DNA of 64,000 nucleotides, taken from the NCBI GenBank assembly GCA_951213105.1, contig OX578137.1:59786736-59850735 (forward strand). Reading direction: 5' to 3'. A program made the position numbers and the translations under genes. This document shows, in pieces, positions 42,742-52,875 of the stretch (position 1 is its first letter; each line of letters begins with the position of its first letter). This DNA is from Amaurobius ferox. Taxonomy: Eukaryota; Arthropoda; Arachnida; Araneae; Amaurobiidae. The notes beneath the pieces were generated by a model. That model was not told the origin of the DNA. It made no database searches and saw nothing but the letters and a program-made list of their open reading frames with translations.

Positions 42742-43910
42742 TGTCGCGAACGTTTTGGTATACTCGACAGAGAAGACAAAGTTTTGAAATCAAACACATT
42801 TATTAAACATGAAATAACAAGGCAGTTGATCGAAAACAGTGGAGTACAAGCATTTCTCGCAATAACTCAGAGTTACACTCGGTAGGGTGACCATTAAGAA
42901 CACCCCTGGAGGAAGAGGAACCAAGAGAATACACATATTTTCTGATACATAAAATAAACACAATATTCCTCATATTATACTTGACATTTATATATCACAT
43001 TTGTATACTTTGAACATATACGACATTTTCATATAACATCATCAATGACTCGATACTCACGAGGATTTTACAATTAACACTCTATTCGTTAGGTGGAAGA
43101 CTAAATATATATAAAACTTTACCTCGTCTCTTTTAAATATAACATTTACAATTCTGTACTATGGGAAAGGATATCAGGATGGACTCTCGGCATAAACTCA
43201 TCGAGATTCTTGCGCAGAACAAAATCCATAATGGTCGGGAAACTTGACTACACAACATCATGCTGGCGGAATTCGACATCTTGGTTGGTTACGGAGATTG
43301 GTTGATTCGTACCTTAGGACACAAGGAGGAGTCAGGCAAATACAAATCGCTGTAAAATGAGCTTTCCCTCTAGCCCTATTAGCGATTCAAGCCGACCAGT
43401 GAAAGAACCATTTTCTCTTTTCACAAGACTCATTATTCCATTACTACCAGGCTGATTCATTTAAAAACACGAGTGACTCATCTCTGAACCGAGCCAAACG
43501 ACTCTACGCACAACTTGTCGAACTATGTTACATATTTTAATCACATCCTTCCACTTTCAAAATTAATCCACCTTTATAAAATTCGCGATCATACGCGGAT
43601 CAAACACACACGTCTACATTTTTCCACGACTCCTTCCACACTGCTTCCAAAATCCTTTTTCAAACGCGCGCGTGCGCACAACCTGCAAGTTCCCAACTAG
43701 CGACTGAGAAGCGAAAATACAAAACTATTACTATTTTTCTGGAACATAAACACTTTTGCGATTTTAGAGTTCACTTCCCTTAAAAGTCAATGTAATTGAA
43801 AACATGTAGAAAAGACATCTATATTTCGAAATTGACACTTTCAATCACACAGAAATAAAACAATACTTTAATATACAATTTTAACACAGAGGTGTGAAAG
43901 CCTTATCACA
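42742..43910 (-). repeat. 5' LTR of the retrotransposon
   Basis: Exact-length partner of 34,432-35,600, offset 8,310 bp throughout. On the minus strand it is upstream of the polyprotein, so its TATA-like stretch (about 43,104-43,112) would drive transcription. Confidence 0.97.
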
Positions 43911-44170
43911 ATATGAATGAAATATTCATTGCTTTTACATAGAGGGCTAGACGATTTATATTTCGATAACGTCATTTGAATAAAGTTCACTTTTTTTCGA
44001 TGAAGTATTAAGTTTTCAAATATAATAAATTATTGTAGTATTGTGATAATTTAAAATATGTCAGCGCTGAATGTATCGCCTTTTAGAGATGTTTAAATAA
44101 AATTTCATTTCAGTTGAAAAGTATTTCATAATCAATGTTTTATGCATGATTTATTTTTCTTGTTTATGTT
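43911..44170 (+). repeat. Arm-family repeat, part 2 (after LTR insertion)
   Basis: ATATGAATGAAATATTC and then AAGTATTTCATAATCAATG and GCATGATTTATTTTTCTTG continue the arm interrupted at 34,431, ending where the arm at 16,622 ends. Confidence 0.85.
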
Positions 44171-44371
44171 CTAGAACGAATACCCGGCTTTGTCCGGGAA
44201 TTGAGATGCAAACCATTAATTAAAATCAACTGGGGGTGTGGCTCAACTCGACTTTCTCATACAAGAATCCATTTTTAATAGCTTTTTTTATTCAAATATT
44301 ACAAGAAAAATTTGAAAAATCGGTATGATGGGCCCGAACGATTTTGTAGCGTGTGTTACCCTTCACTTTAA

Positions 44372-45188
44372 GGGGACGGTGGACGTTGACATTTTTTTTA
44401 TCATGAAAATTTGTATAAATATTCTTCTTAACATTACTATATAAAATACCATTAACTTTTTTTCAATTATGTTATAATTTTTTTTTTTTTTAAACTTAAT
44501 TTTTTTTAACGAAAATTTGAAAATGCTCCTTGCGTGCAATTTGTTCACATTTTGATTAATTTTACATTATGATCACTCAAAAACACATTATGAACAAAAT
44601 TGGGTATTCATTTTTAAATCCCCTAGAAAGTTAATTTTTTTAAAATATTTTTCTGCATTAAAAATTAATTTTCATCATTTAATTAGGTTTTTATTCATTT
44701 TTAATTACCTTAATAAAGTCCAATTATAAAATGCATACCCAGTTTCATTAAAAAGTATGAAAGGTGTCTTCTTGCCAAATTTCATGCATCTCAGACAAAA
44801 ATTAAGACGCATGTGGAGCATTTTAAAAATGTAAAACCTTTGAAAATTCCGTTTCGAAAAAAATGCATTCAACCTTTTGCTTACGGTTAGGACAGCGTCC
44901 ATCCCAAACGAAGAATCTCCCAAAAAGACAGGTATTTGACATATCCTATCCCAAACAGTTCGATCCCCCTTTGTAGGCATAGGCGTCCATGGAAGTCGCC
45001 GACAGAAACATTGCACCTGCTGCAGTAGGTTTGAGATAGGGTATGTCAAATACCTGTCTTTTTGGGAAGTTCTTCGTTTGGGATGGACGCTGTCCCATCC
45101 GTAAGCAAATGATAAATGTGTAAAATAACGTTATATATTCAAAACCTTTTTTAGTCGATTTTTGCTCATTTCAGCGTCCACCGTCCCC
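44372..45188. mobile_element. MITE with TTAA target site, inverted ends GGGGACGGTGGACG
   Basis: The left end GGGGACGGTGGACG at 44,372 is mirrored by CGTCCACCGTCCCC ending at 45,188. TTAA flanks both sides (44,368-44,371 and 45,189-45,192), and the R2 copy at 30,370s shows TTTTAAAGGG uninterrupted. TTAA duplication is typical of piggyBac-type transposition. No transposase inside. Confidence 0.85.
44876..45108. mobile_element. Inverted-repeat segment nested in the TTAA MITE
   Basis: TTTGCTTACGGTTAGGACAG and CAAAAAGACAGGTATTTGAC in the left half return inverted as GTCAAATACCTGTCTTTTTG and GTCCCATCCGTAAGCAAA in the right half. The arms are about 85 bp and the spacer about 65 bp. This is a second palindrome within the MITE, either a nested insertion or an internal duplication. 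Confidence 0.75.
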
Positions 45189-45762
45189 TTAAAGGGTTTG
45201 AAAAATCTTTCGATTGAGACCATATTTGACAATGTACCCTCCGAGAGGCTAATGACGTCACGAACATGAAAATTGTTACCGGCTATTTTTCACAATGATT
45301 GAGACTATAAAGTCTCGTGATCGAGCATTGGGCCATAAATAAACTCTTTTATGTATGATTAGGCCAAATTTTGTGCTATGCTGCCATGTTAAAAAAAATA
45401 AATACTGGATTTTTTGATAACAAAGCCGGATGTAAAGTTTCGTGAAAATCCATTAATATTTGTGGCAGCTCTATTGTGTACACAAGAAACCTACCACAGG
45501 GAGGCAGACAGATAGACATCTTTCCAAAATTAGTCAACACGTGTTCAGGAGGCCTTAAAACATATATTGGCATCAAAATCTCGAAATCGAGAATACTACG
45601 CATGAGAAAGTAAAAATTTTATCAGGGGATAAAAAACAAAAAAACCTGGCTGCGCGTGCGCACAAACGGCTACTCCCCGATCTCTGGTATTTTTTAAAGC
45701 TCTTAACTGCAATAGCTTTCTTGCAGTAGCTCTCGACTATTTCTTGCAGTAGCTCTCGCCAT

Positions 45763-45901
45763 AGGCTATGTTCAGAAGTCACGCCCGGTCGCCCCGGTCG
45801 GATAGTTGAGTCAGCATTAGCCAATTAAATTCCCGGAAATGATCCATTTTGTGACGTTTCAATCATCCGATCGCCTCGATAATTAATTCTGAACACGTCC
45901 T
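45763..45901. mobile_element. Short MITE with GTTCAGAA inverted ends, copy 2
   Basis: It starts AGGCTATGTTCAGAAGTCAC and ends AATTCTGAACACGTCCT. The interior GGAAATGATCCATTTTGTGA is the inverse of the copy at 20,503-20,631. Confidence 0.65.
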
Positions 45902-46656
45902 ATGTAACGGCGCTGGTGGACACGTACCCGATGCACCCTGTTGCATGCTAAAACGATAAACTCACTCCACAAAAGGTATAGCAAAGTAGATATAAAATTC
46001 TTAATCAATATACCATACAAAAATTCAATTCTTACAAATAAAATTTATTAATTAACGTTAATTACAGAATTATTAAAAATACTTGTGATTTGCGAAATTT
46101 CCTCAGCACGAACAACCAGAAAAGAATTCGAGTGACGTCACGTCTCAGAAACCGCAAGCCCCGCCTTTCTCCAAATGCGCGTGAGCCGAAGGGAGAGGTT
46201 TTTCCCATTAATGACTGCGTTGAACTGAATATAGGTATAGGCGTTTATTGGTAGTATTCAAGTTATAGGTAGAAACCTATAACTTTAACACGTGCCGAAT
46301 CGTATTAAAGCCATAGGTTTCTACCTAGGTATAAGATGTCAAATTAACAGCTCTCATAGCGTACGATTGCTACAAAATCAAGATGTGGAAGTGCAGAAAT
46401 TGGAGGTTTCTGATAAAAGCCCCGATCTTAATCCAATAAATGGTCTGCGAAAAATTCGAATGCGAGTACTGGCCAAAACAGGTCTCACTGTTTTCGAATA
46501 TCGAGTGCTGGCCAAAACGACAGGACCAACTTTTGTGTCTCACTTTACACTGTTTTAAAGGTTAATTGGAATAATATACGGAAATTTAATACCAGAAAGT
46601 CGTTAAAAGTATGCTATAGAGGTGTGATTCCCATTGATCTTACAGCAAATGAGCTA
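45902..46656. other. No gene seen
   Basis: Contains related phrases ATAGGTAGAAACCTATAA (46,267) and ATAGGTTTCTACCTAGG (46,312), a small local inverted repeat. The 88-codon frame at 46,292-46,558 has no recognisable domain. Confidence 0.45.
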
Positions 46657-48128
46657 CGCTCACGGACAATGAAAGTTGTGCACCAAGGAGAAAACATGGT
46701 ACAACCGTGAAATGACGTAAATAGCTAGACGGCGGGCTGTTATGCAAATGATCCCAGTCTGGTGTGATTGCGCATGACCGTACACCCGTAAGTGGTGTTG
46801 CAAGCATGAGCCTTATAAACCGGCGTGTAGTCGACGCCCCATCAATACGAGAAGCTTCAGTCGACGCAAGCATGAGAACGGAGTGAAAAGAATGGTGGGC
46901 AGATGCCAGAAACGTCGATATACGCAACTGACGGACTTCGAAGGAAGCCTGATCATCGGGCTAAAAATCGCACGGTGGTCAGCGCGCCGGATAGCCCGTC
47001 ACGTGGATCGTTCGGACTATACCGTCTGACAGTGTTAGGAGCACTGGTCACGGGACGCCACCCAAACACGGAGGACCGGCTCTGGGTGGACCAAGAATAC
47101 CACGAGTACAGATGATCGAATGATCGTGCGACATGCACGTATTGAGCCCACGGCGACCCGATCCGTGATACAGGCACACGTAGCGGCTTCTGTATGCCCA
47201 CGAACCATATCTAGACGCTTGAAGGAAGCGAATCTGCGATCCCAGCGTCTCTTAGGTGTGCTGCCGTTAACATGGACACATCGGCGGCTCCGGTTGCAGT
47301 GGTGCCGGGCCAGAGCAACGTGTAATGCCACAGATTGGCGATGTGTGGTGTTTAGCGATGAGTGCCGCTTCGTTTTGGTTACCGATGATCAGCGTGTCCG
47401 GGTGTTGTTGTTGAGACCCAGACCGCCCGACCTTCCAGAAAGGTGTAAGGTAACTGTAGCGTGTCTGGATGTGGAGGTCCCCTGCACAACGCCATAATCC
47501 CAACCTCGTTATCGAGCGCCACACCAGCCCCACTGCTGGCATCATGGGCTAGGGAGCCATAGACTACGATAGCCGATCCGCTCTAGTAGTGGTACCTGGA
47601 ACATTGGCGGGCCAGCGGTACGTGGATGAGATTCTACGGTCCCATGTGCTCCCATTTCTTTTTGGGATTCCAGGTGCGCAATTCCGGCAGGATAATGCCC
47701 GGCCGCACACGACTCGGGTCGCCCAGGTCTGCCTGAGTCATGTCCAGATACTTCCATGGCCTGCCCACTCCCCAGACCTGTCCCCTATCGAGCATGTGTG
47801 GGACCAGTTGAAACGCCAGCTGCCTGTTTGCCGCAATCTTCGGAGTTTGGAACGTAACGTCCAACAGGTGTGGACTCGTCTGCCGCAGGACAACATCAGG
47901 CGTCTCTTCGATACTGTGCCGGACCGTAATGCTGCTTGTATGGCAGCACGAGGCGGTGCGACGCGCTATTGAGGGTGACCGGACTGTGTACCACAGCTCC
48001 CTCTGTACGTTTTCTGCTGCGCTGTTTTTATGATCATGCATATCATTCATCTGTATCCTTCCATGAATAGAATTTCAGGTCCATCCTATGCTTCCTTCTT
48101 GGTGCGCAACTTTTATTGTCCGTGAGTG
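46657..48128 (+). mobile_element. Tc1-type DNA transposon, TA target, degenerate
   Basis: The left end CGCTCACGGACAATGAAAG and the right end CTTTTATTGTCCGTGAGTG are inverted and continue inward (GTTGTGCACC against GGTGCGCAAC). Both are flanked by TA (46,655-46,656 and 48,129-48,130). The 1,472-bp length is typical of a full-length Tc1 element with one transposase gene, here broken. Confidence 0.92.
46885..47972 (+). pseudogene. Broken Tc1 transposase
   Basis: Three plus-strand pieces in different frames. The first (about 46,890-47,115) includes LTDFEGSLIIGLKIARWSAR-type paired helix-turn-helix sequence, partly out of frame after 46,940. The second (47,120-47,497) has RTISRRLKEANLRSQR and the first catalytic block CVVFSDECRF. 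The third (47,589-47,972) has RYVDEILRSHVLPF, then QDNARPHT with the second Asp, then HSPDLSPIEHVWDQLKR with the Glu. I count 32 residues between that Asp and Glu, two fewer than in classic DD34E Tc1. At least two frameshifts and a missing link between pieces two and three inactivate it. Confidence 0.88.
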
Positions 48129-48197
48129 TATTTCAAAAATTGCTGGTATTTGGAAACTTTTCAACATATAGTGCATTCAATATGCATTACATAGAGT

Positions 48198-49120
48198 AAG
48201 GGCTCTTAACCTTTTTCCTTTTCACACCCCAAATCAATTCCAGGATTTAACTACGTGACCCATGAACCTATTATGCAGTAAAACAGCAATAATGGAATAA
48301 CAAGTGACAAAAAAGTGTCATATATATGATGTATATTGTAATATTTACTAAAGGTTTATTATTAGATTTTGATTTGCATCAGACAAATATTTATTCTTCA
48401 ATACAATCTTATTTTATAATAAATAAAGAATTGCTAGGATTATCATAAAATAAAAAGAGCATTTAGAAAACATTCCTTGTGTCTAATTACAACAAATAAT
48501 ATTCAATAATTATAAAGACAGATTTGAGAAAACTAAATATTGATATAAATGTCTACATTTGTTCATCAAGATCCTCGACCTTGTACGATTACTGACTGCT
48601 CTTCAAACTGCTTGTTCTCGGCTTCTAGTCTTAGTTTTCATGACAGAAAAACCAACTTCACATTTGATAGTAATACATTCATATAACACATTTTTCAATA
48701 GTAATACATTCTTCGAAAATGATAGTAATACATTCATAACTTCACTCCCTTGAGGTTTCCCTTTGGTACTTCCTTATTATGGCGGCTACAGAGATGTATC
48801 GTCAATGTAGGTTGTATTTCAAATCTCACCAAACGTTTGCAGTCCTAAAGAAACAGCATATGTTTATATTATTTTTAGTTATTTATTTTTTAGTTATTTA
48901 TTACAACCTACCTTGGCGATAAATCCCGTTCATTCGGTGATTTCATCCTTATTTTTCATAGAGGGCCGCTTATAATAAGGAAGTACCTTCCCTTTTTCCA
49001 ATTTTATGTAAAACGAACAGACCAGCAGTGATTTTGCTTTTTTCTAGCTACTATGGTGTTGCGACCTATTCCAAAAGTCATGGCGACACATTTTAGATAG
49101 CGGCCCATAGGTTAAGAATT
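48198..49120. mobile_element. hAT-like non-autonomous element with GGTTAAGAA ends
   Basis: GGGCTCTTAACCTTTTTCC near 48,200 and CCCATAGGTTAAGAAT near 49,105 form short inverted ends of the type seen in many hAT elements. No clean 8-bp duplication was found and no transposase is present. It hosts the nested MITE at 48,765-48,987. Confidence 0.5.
48765..48987. mobile_element. MITE with perfect 8-bp TSD, inverted ends GGTACTTCCTTATTAT
   Basis: The left GGTACTTCCTTATTATGGCG is mirrored by CCGCTTATAATAAGGAAGTA and CC at the right. The flanks TTCCCTTT (48,757-48,764 and 48,988-48,995) are identical. An 8-bp duplication suggests a hAT origin. Length is 223 bp. Confidence 0.85.
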
Positions 49121-49162
49121 TTTGACATAGAGGCTAATAATATGCCGATCACAGTTAAATAA

Positions 49163-49245
49163 GGGCGGGATAGTACAGTGATTAAGTCACGGTTATCTCG
49201 GAGTTCTATCGTTAAACTCTGAGGACCGGAGTTTGATTCCCTGCT
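49163..49245 (+). mobile_element. tRNA-like head of a SINE, split by MITE insertions
   Basis: GGATAGTACAGTGATTAAG (A-box region) and GACCGGAGTTTGATTCC (B box) resemble a tRNA. The SINE resumes at 50,144 (TTGCCCAAATTGTCCATGTG) after the inserted MITEs and ends near 50,510. Confidence 0.7.
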
Positions 49246-50135
49246 CAGGCAGTGTTTCTTTCAGGACGAATGAAATTTTAGGGGGGAGGGGGGAGAATAA
49301 GTTTTCTATTTGTCCTATATAAATATGTACCTATATAAATATATCTAAATGATGTATTACATAAATAGATACTAGGTTAACATAATATGTCTCCGGGGGG
49401 GGGGCGAATACTCGTGTCCTGGGGCTTCCCCCCCGCTGGAGGTATGCCTGAAAGAAACACTATGCTCAGGGCTGTAGCCAAAGACGAAATTGAAGACAGA
49501 CTGGGAAAATTCAAAGGGGATTCAATAGTCTTAAAGGAGGGTCTCACCAAAAACACACTTAATCATTAGCATTTGTAAACCATAATAGTTACTATTATAT
49601 ATTTCAATTCATATAAATTATTAACAAATAATTGCATATTTATATTTGCAGGCTAAGAGCTAATTATTAATATCCACATAGCTACTATACGTCAATATTG
49701 ATATATAATAATTACAATTGATTTTAATGTAAGCATTAACTAGTAATAAAGCTGTTAATAATTTGTACAAACATTCTGAAAGTTAATACAGTATTAACTC
49801 TTATCTACTTATCAGTTGATTTTGACTCTATAATGTATAACAGTTAACCACACAATAATACAAAAGTATCCCAAAATACTATTGTCATAATTTTTAAATA
49901 TTTTTAAATATAATTGATCATTGGTATGTATAATCACAAATTCAGCTAAATTGAAAATTCTTTAAAACAAAATAATTTATAAAAAAATCTCAGAGAAATT
50001 TTTATGCAAGATTTGAATGACATTTTATCTGAAATTTCATATCACTACTAAAAATTTAATATTTTTTATCATGGATGCTGAGCTCTTGGAGGGGGGATCT
50101 TAGCCCCCTCTGGCCCCTGCCTGGCTACGGCCCTG
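49246..50135. mobile_element. hAT-type non-autonomous element with perfect TSD, itself carrying a MITE
   Basis: Flanked by identical TCCCTGCT (49,238-49,245 and 50,136-50,143). Without its own insert it would begin CAGGGCTGTAGCC and end GGCTACGGCCCTG, short inverted termini of hAT type. The interior is non-coding and matches the inverse copy at 17,824-18,435. Confidence 0.85.
49250..49462. mobile_element. hAT-type MITE (CAGTGTTTC family), copy 2, nested
   Basis: It begins CAGTGTTTCTTTCAGGA and ends TGCCTGAAAGAAACACTA. The flanks TGCTCAGG (49,242-49,249 and 49,463-49,470) are identical and straddle the junction of the SINE and the larger hAT element. It is therefore the youngest of the three layers. 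Confidence 0.9.
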
Positions 50136-50143
50136 TCCCTGCT

Positions 50144-50510
50144 TTGCCCAAATTGTCCATGTGTTCACGCGGAGTATGGGCACTTTAAACTGTCGGTTCG
50201 AAAATCCTTCCTAAAGATTGGTGGCAGCAGTGAGTGCTTCCTTCAAGACTTTATGGTCAGGGGGGCGAATGAAATTTTAGGGGGGAGGGTTCTATTTGCC
50301 CTATATAAATATATCTAAATGCTGTCACATAAATAGAAACTAGGTTAACAAAAAATGTCTCCGAGAGGGGGGAGGCTTCGTCCCTCCATAGGTATGCCTG
50401 AAAGAAACAGTGGGTTGTAGAGGAAGGAGAGTACGGTATCACTGGGTTCCAGTTTAAAATGGGTTGTACTACTATTGCCGTTCACTCAGATACTTTTCAC
50501 CAATAGACGT
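50144..50510 (+). mobile_element. SINE body continuing after the insertions
   Basis: TTCACGCGGAGTATGGGCAC, then GATTGGTGG, interrupted by a third CAGTGTTTC-family MITE (50,228-50,412), then GAGGAAGGAGAGTACGGTAT and CACTCAGATACTTTTCACC. The tail is eroded. Confidence 0.65.
50228..50412. mobile_element. hAT-type MITE (CAGTGTTTC family), copy 3
   Basis: A degraded left end (CAGTGAGTGCTTCCTTCAAG) and a better right end (TGCCTGAAAGAAACAGTG). The shared interior has GAATGAAATTTTAGGGGGGA, TGCCCTATATAAATATATCT and ATAGAAACTAGGTTAACA. The flanks GGTGGCAG and GGTTGTAG match at six of eight positions. Confidence 0.75.
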
Positions 50511-50784
50511 TTTACGGTCTATTTTATATAAAAGAAAAATCACAGTTAAATAATTCTGTGTTTAATACATTAATACAATCCCGATATTTGAGTAAAATCT
50601 TTTTGAAGCATAATATCTGATATATATTTGAAGCATAATATCTGATACATATTTAAAGTATAATATCTAATATATGTTTGAAGCATAACATCTGACATAT
50701 ATTTATATTATCATCATTTTATTATCGGATATTAAAAGCAAAATATCCGATTCTTTGTCAGGCTTCAATGTATCGAAAGAGCAA
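50511..50784. repeat. Short tandem phrase GAAGCATAATATCTGATATA
   Basis: Four diverged head-to-tail copies between 50,608 and 50,710, unit about 31 bp. Nothing else seen. Confidence 0.6.
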
Positions 50785-51095
50785 AATTTATGATAAATAC
50801 TTCGCATGCTTCAAAGGTTCTGAATCATGGTCCATCATGATTTATACTTTTCTGTTCCGTGGAATATATCCTTGTGCGTGGGCCTGTTTTTCAAAGTCTT
50901 TTCATAGATCCATTCTCAATTCCAATACGTTCTGCGCAATGTCGATAATGATCCTTCTTTTGCAGCCGAATTCCCTTTTGGACAATTTGCCGAATAGCCT
51001 TCGGAAGAATCCATTTGCGGGTCAAAGAATATTTATCAGAAAACAACGAAATTCTGAAGTTTGGAATGACGCGCTAAATTGAGGGAATAGTTTGT
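50785..51095 (+). repeat. Dispersed repeat R5, copy 1
   Basis: CAATGTCGATAATGATCCTT, GAATTCCCTTTTGGACAATT and AATATTTATCAGAAAACAAC align with 54,260-54,630 (CATTGTCGATAATGGCCGTT, the same GAATTCCC phrase, AATATTCATCAGAAAACAG). Open frames span both copies but do not look like a known protein. Confidence 0.65.
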
Positions 51096-51135
51096 AAGAG
51101 AAGACCTGTGTAAATTTTACTCTGTGTTTGTTTTG

Positions 51136-51189
51136 TACCCAGCCTGGATTCAAACCACGGATAGGCACGTCCTGGTTAGTCGACACTCT
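51136..51189 (-). other. Possible tRNA-derived fragment
   Basis: The minus strand has GTGGTTTGAATCCAGGC, a B-box-like sequence, preceded by an arm-like GACGTGCCTATCC. The upstream half is interrupted by the mariner insertion at 51,191. Too short for certainty. Confidence 0.3.
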
Positions 51190-51190
51190 A

Positions 51191-51756
51191 CAGGGTGATT
51201 AAAAAAAGATGGGCCAAATTTTACGAGGTGGTAGAACACACCCAACCAAGCATTTTCCGTCATAGTTTACCGGATCGGAAATGAAACTTGAAGGCGCCAG
51301 TGGGCGCTTGATGGCGAAACCGATGAGGTGAGGCGAAAATACGAGAATAAGTTATGAAATGACATTTAATAAACAATAATTACAGGAATGGCTCAAAAGA
51401 GCGACCGCCAACCTGGATGTACGTCTCACAGCGGCGATGGAGGGATTGGCGAACTCTCTCGAACAGACCAGGCATGTCACGCACTTAGGAAGCAGCGGCC
51501 GAAATTCTGGAGACGAGTTTCTCTTCAGATTCAAGGGGAATGTCATAGACGAGACTCTTGAGATATCACCACAAAAAGAAGTCATGACACGATCGGGCGA
51601 TCGTGGGGGCCAAGTTATGGGATCACCTTGCCCAATCCAACGGCCCTGTAATGCGTTTACGTTTCATTTCCGACCCGGTAAACTATGACGAAAAATGCTT
51701 GGTTTGGTGTATACTACCACCTCGTAAAGCTTGGACCATCTTTTTTAATCACCCTG
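51191..51756 (-). mobile_element. Internally deleted mariner/IS630-type element with long inverted ends
   Basis: Inverted ends of about 95 bp begin CAGGGTGATTAAAAAA at each side and include TTTACGAGGTGGTAG and GTCATAGTTTACCGG. TA flanks both sides (51,189-51,190 and 51,757-51,758). The 566-bp element keeps only the 3' end of a transposase. Confidence 0.9.
51380..51640 (-). pseudogene. 3' remnant of a mariner/IS630-type transposase
   Basis: On the minus strand one frame reads SRISAAAS then RDMPGLFERVRQSLHRRCET and ends IQVGGRSFEPFL before a stop near 51,385. That is the usual C-terminus of the DUF4817-type mariner transposases. The catalytic core is deleted except for a decayed part around 51,600-51,640. 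Confidence 0.65.
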
Positions 51757-51758
51757 TA

Positions 51759-52778
51759 TATCCATGCATGGATTTACTGAAACGATAGTTTTCTTTTCTA
51801 TACTTGAAATAAACGATGTATTCTCCTCTGGCAGATTTGAAACCAATTCTCTATTTTAACCAATTCCTCTGGTTTTTACTTTCCCTACAATACATTGTAT
51901 ATGGAACGTATTAATTGAAATTGGTTCGAAAATTGAAAATCGAGTTTTCGACAAATTTACACTCTTCGAGCAATCTAGAATACAAGAAAATTATTTTTAG
52001 AGTGATGTTTGTGTGTGCGTGTGCCCGTCTCTGTGTCTTTACGATGTATGTATCCAATCAGCTTAAAATCTATCCTGCGAAATTTTACAAAATTTGGTAG
52101 GTAAGTCCCTTATGGGTTACCCTATGGTACTGATTAGATTTCTGTATGATGCGATAAAATATTTTGTTTTGTCAAATGGCCCGCAAAATCGTTCAAATCT
52201 GAAATAAAAGACTAAATATGTATAAATGTATTGATTAAATACTTGTTTTATGCGAAACATTTAAAGACAACTTTATTACTCTACGATTAACCGCTCTCAA
52301 AATATTTAAATGTTTTTGGAATTTTGGTGAGCTGTTGGCCTTTTACAACGTGTTAAGTTGCCAAATGAAAAATAATTTGTCATTTTCATTCTTGTCATTT
52401 TAGGCAATTAAACTTAATGTAGGATCTTTGAAAAAAAAAATCGAAGTTGTAATTTAAAACTCAATGCACCTAACCTGGTGGGCTAAGATTCTCGAGTGCT
52501 ATTGTAAAAATTTAATGTAATTTTAACCACGAATCTCCTCTTAGACAGTCGAGTCGTCAAATCTATCCATTCAGCTACTAAGATGACATTCTTTTATTAT
52601 ATAGTTGAATATGATTCTACCGTTTGCTTTCTTATGCAATTCAGAAAGTTGTTCCTGTTGTTCATTTTTAAAGTCATTATGTTTCCGAAACTTAAATGTT
52701 TAACAAATACACTATTATGTTACAGTGGAGTGACTTTTGCCTTATAACAGCGCGTTGTACAAAAAACAAAAGTACTCA
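51759..52778. other. No gene seen
   Basis: AT-rich sequence with short frames. No element ends recognised. Confidence 0.45.
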
Positions 52779-52875
52779 ACTGATCATTCATCCTCAAAAG
52801 CTTCACCACCCGTGGTCCATGGTTTCGCGGTCATTGTCGCTCATCAGCACGATGCAGGTGGTGGGATGATCAGTG
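52779..52875. repeat. Short inverted repeat, about 95 bp
   Basis: ACTGATCATTCATCC at the left and GGGATGATCAGT at the right are inverted, with CACCACC and GGTGGTG inside. It may be a small MITE or a local hairpin. Confidence 0.5.

Larger units (their letters stand above)
34432..43910 (-). mobile_element. Ty3/gypsy-type LTR retrotransposon, full length, young
   Basis: Two 1,169-bp direct LTRs with TG...CA ends bound a 9,479-bp element lying on the minus strand. The 4-bp target duplication is ATAT (34,428-34,431 and 43,911-43,914). The empty site is preserved in a paralogous repeat at about 16,072-16,095 (CTGATATGAATGAAATATTC). Order from the 5' end: LTR, primer-binding-site region, 0.3-kb leader, single gag-pol frame, 1.2-kb non-coding stretch, weak purine tract, LTR. 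No envelope-like frame is seen. The intact frame and indistinguishable LTRs point to a recent insertion that may still be active. Confidence 0.97.
44205..45612 (+). repeat. Dispersed repeat R2, copy 4, split by a TTAA MITE
   Basis: The 5' part (44,205-44,371) has GTGGCTCAACTCGACTTTC and CACTTTAA. The 3' part (45,189-45,612) has AATCTTTCGATTGAG, CTAATGACGTCACG, TATGCTGCCATGTTAAAAA and ATATTGGCATCAAAATCTCG. Together they rebuild the R2 order. Confidence 0.75.

Noticed and set aside
35205..43700. Identical 61-codon open frames at 35,205-35,390 and 43,515-43,700
   Set aside because: They are the same position in the two LTRs; identity comes from LTR duplication, not from a conserved gene.
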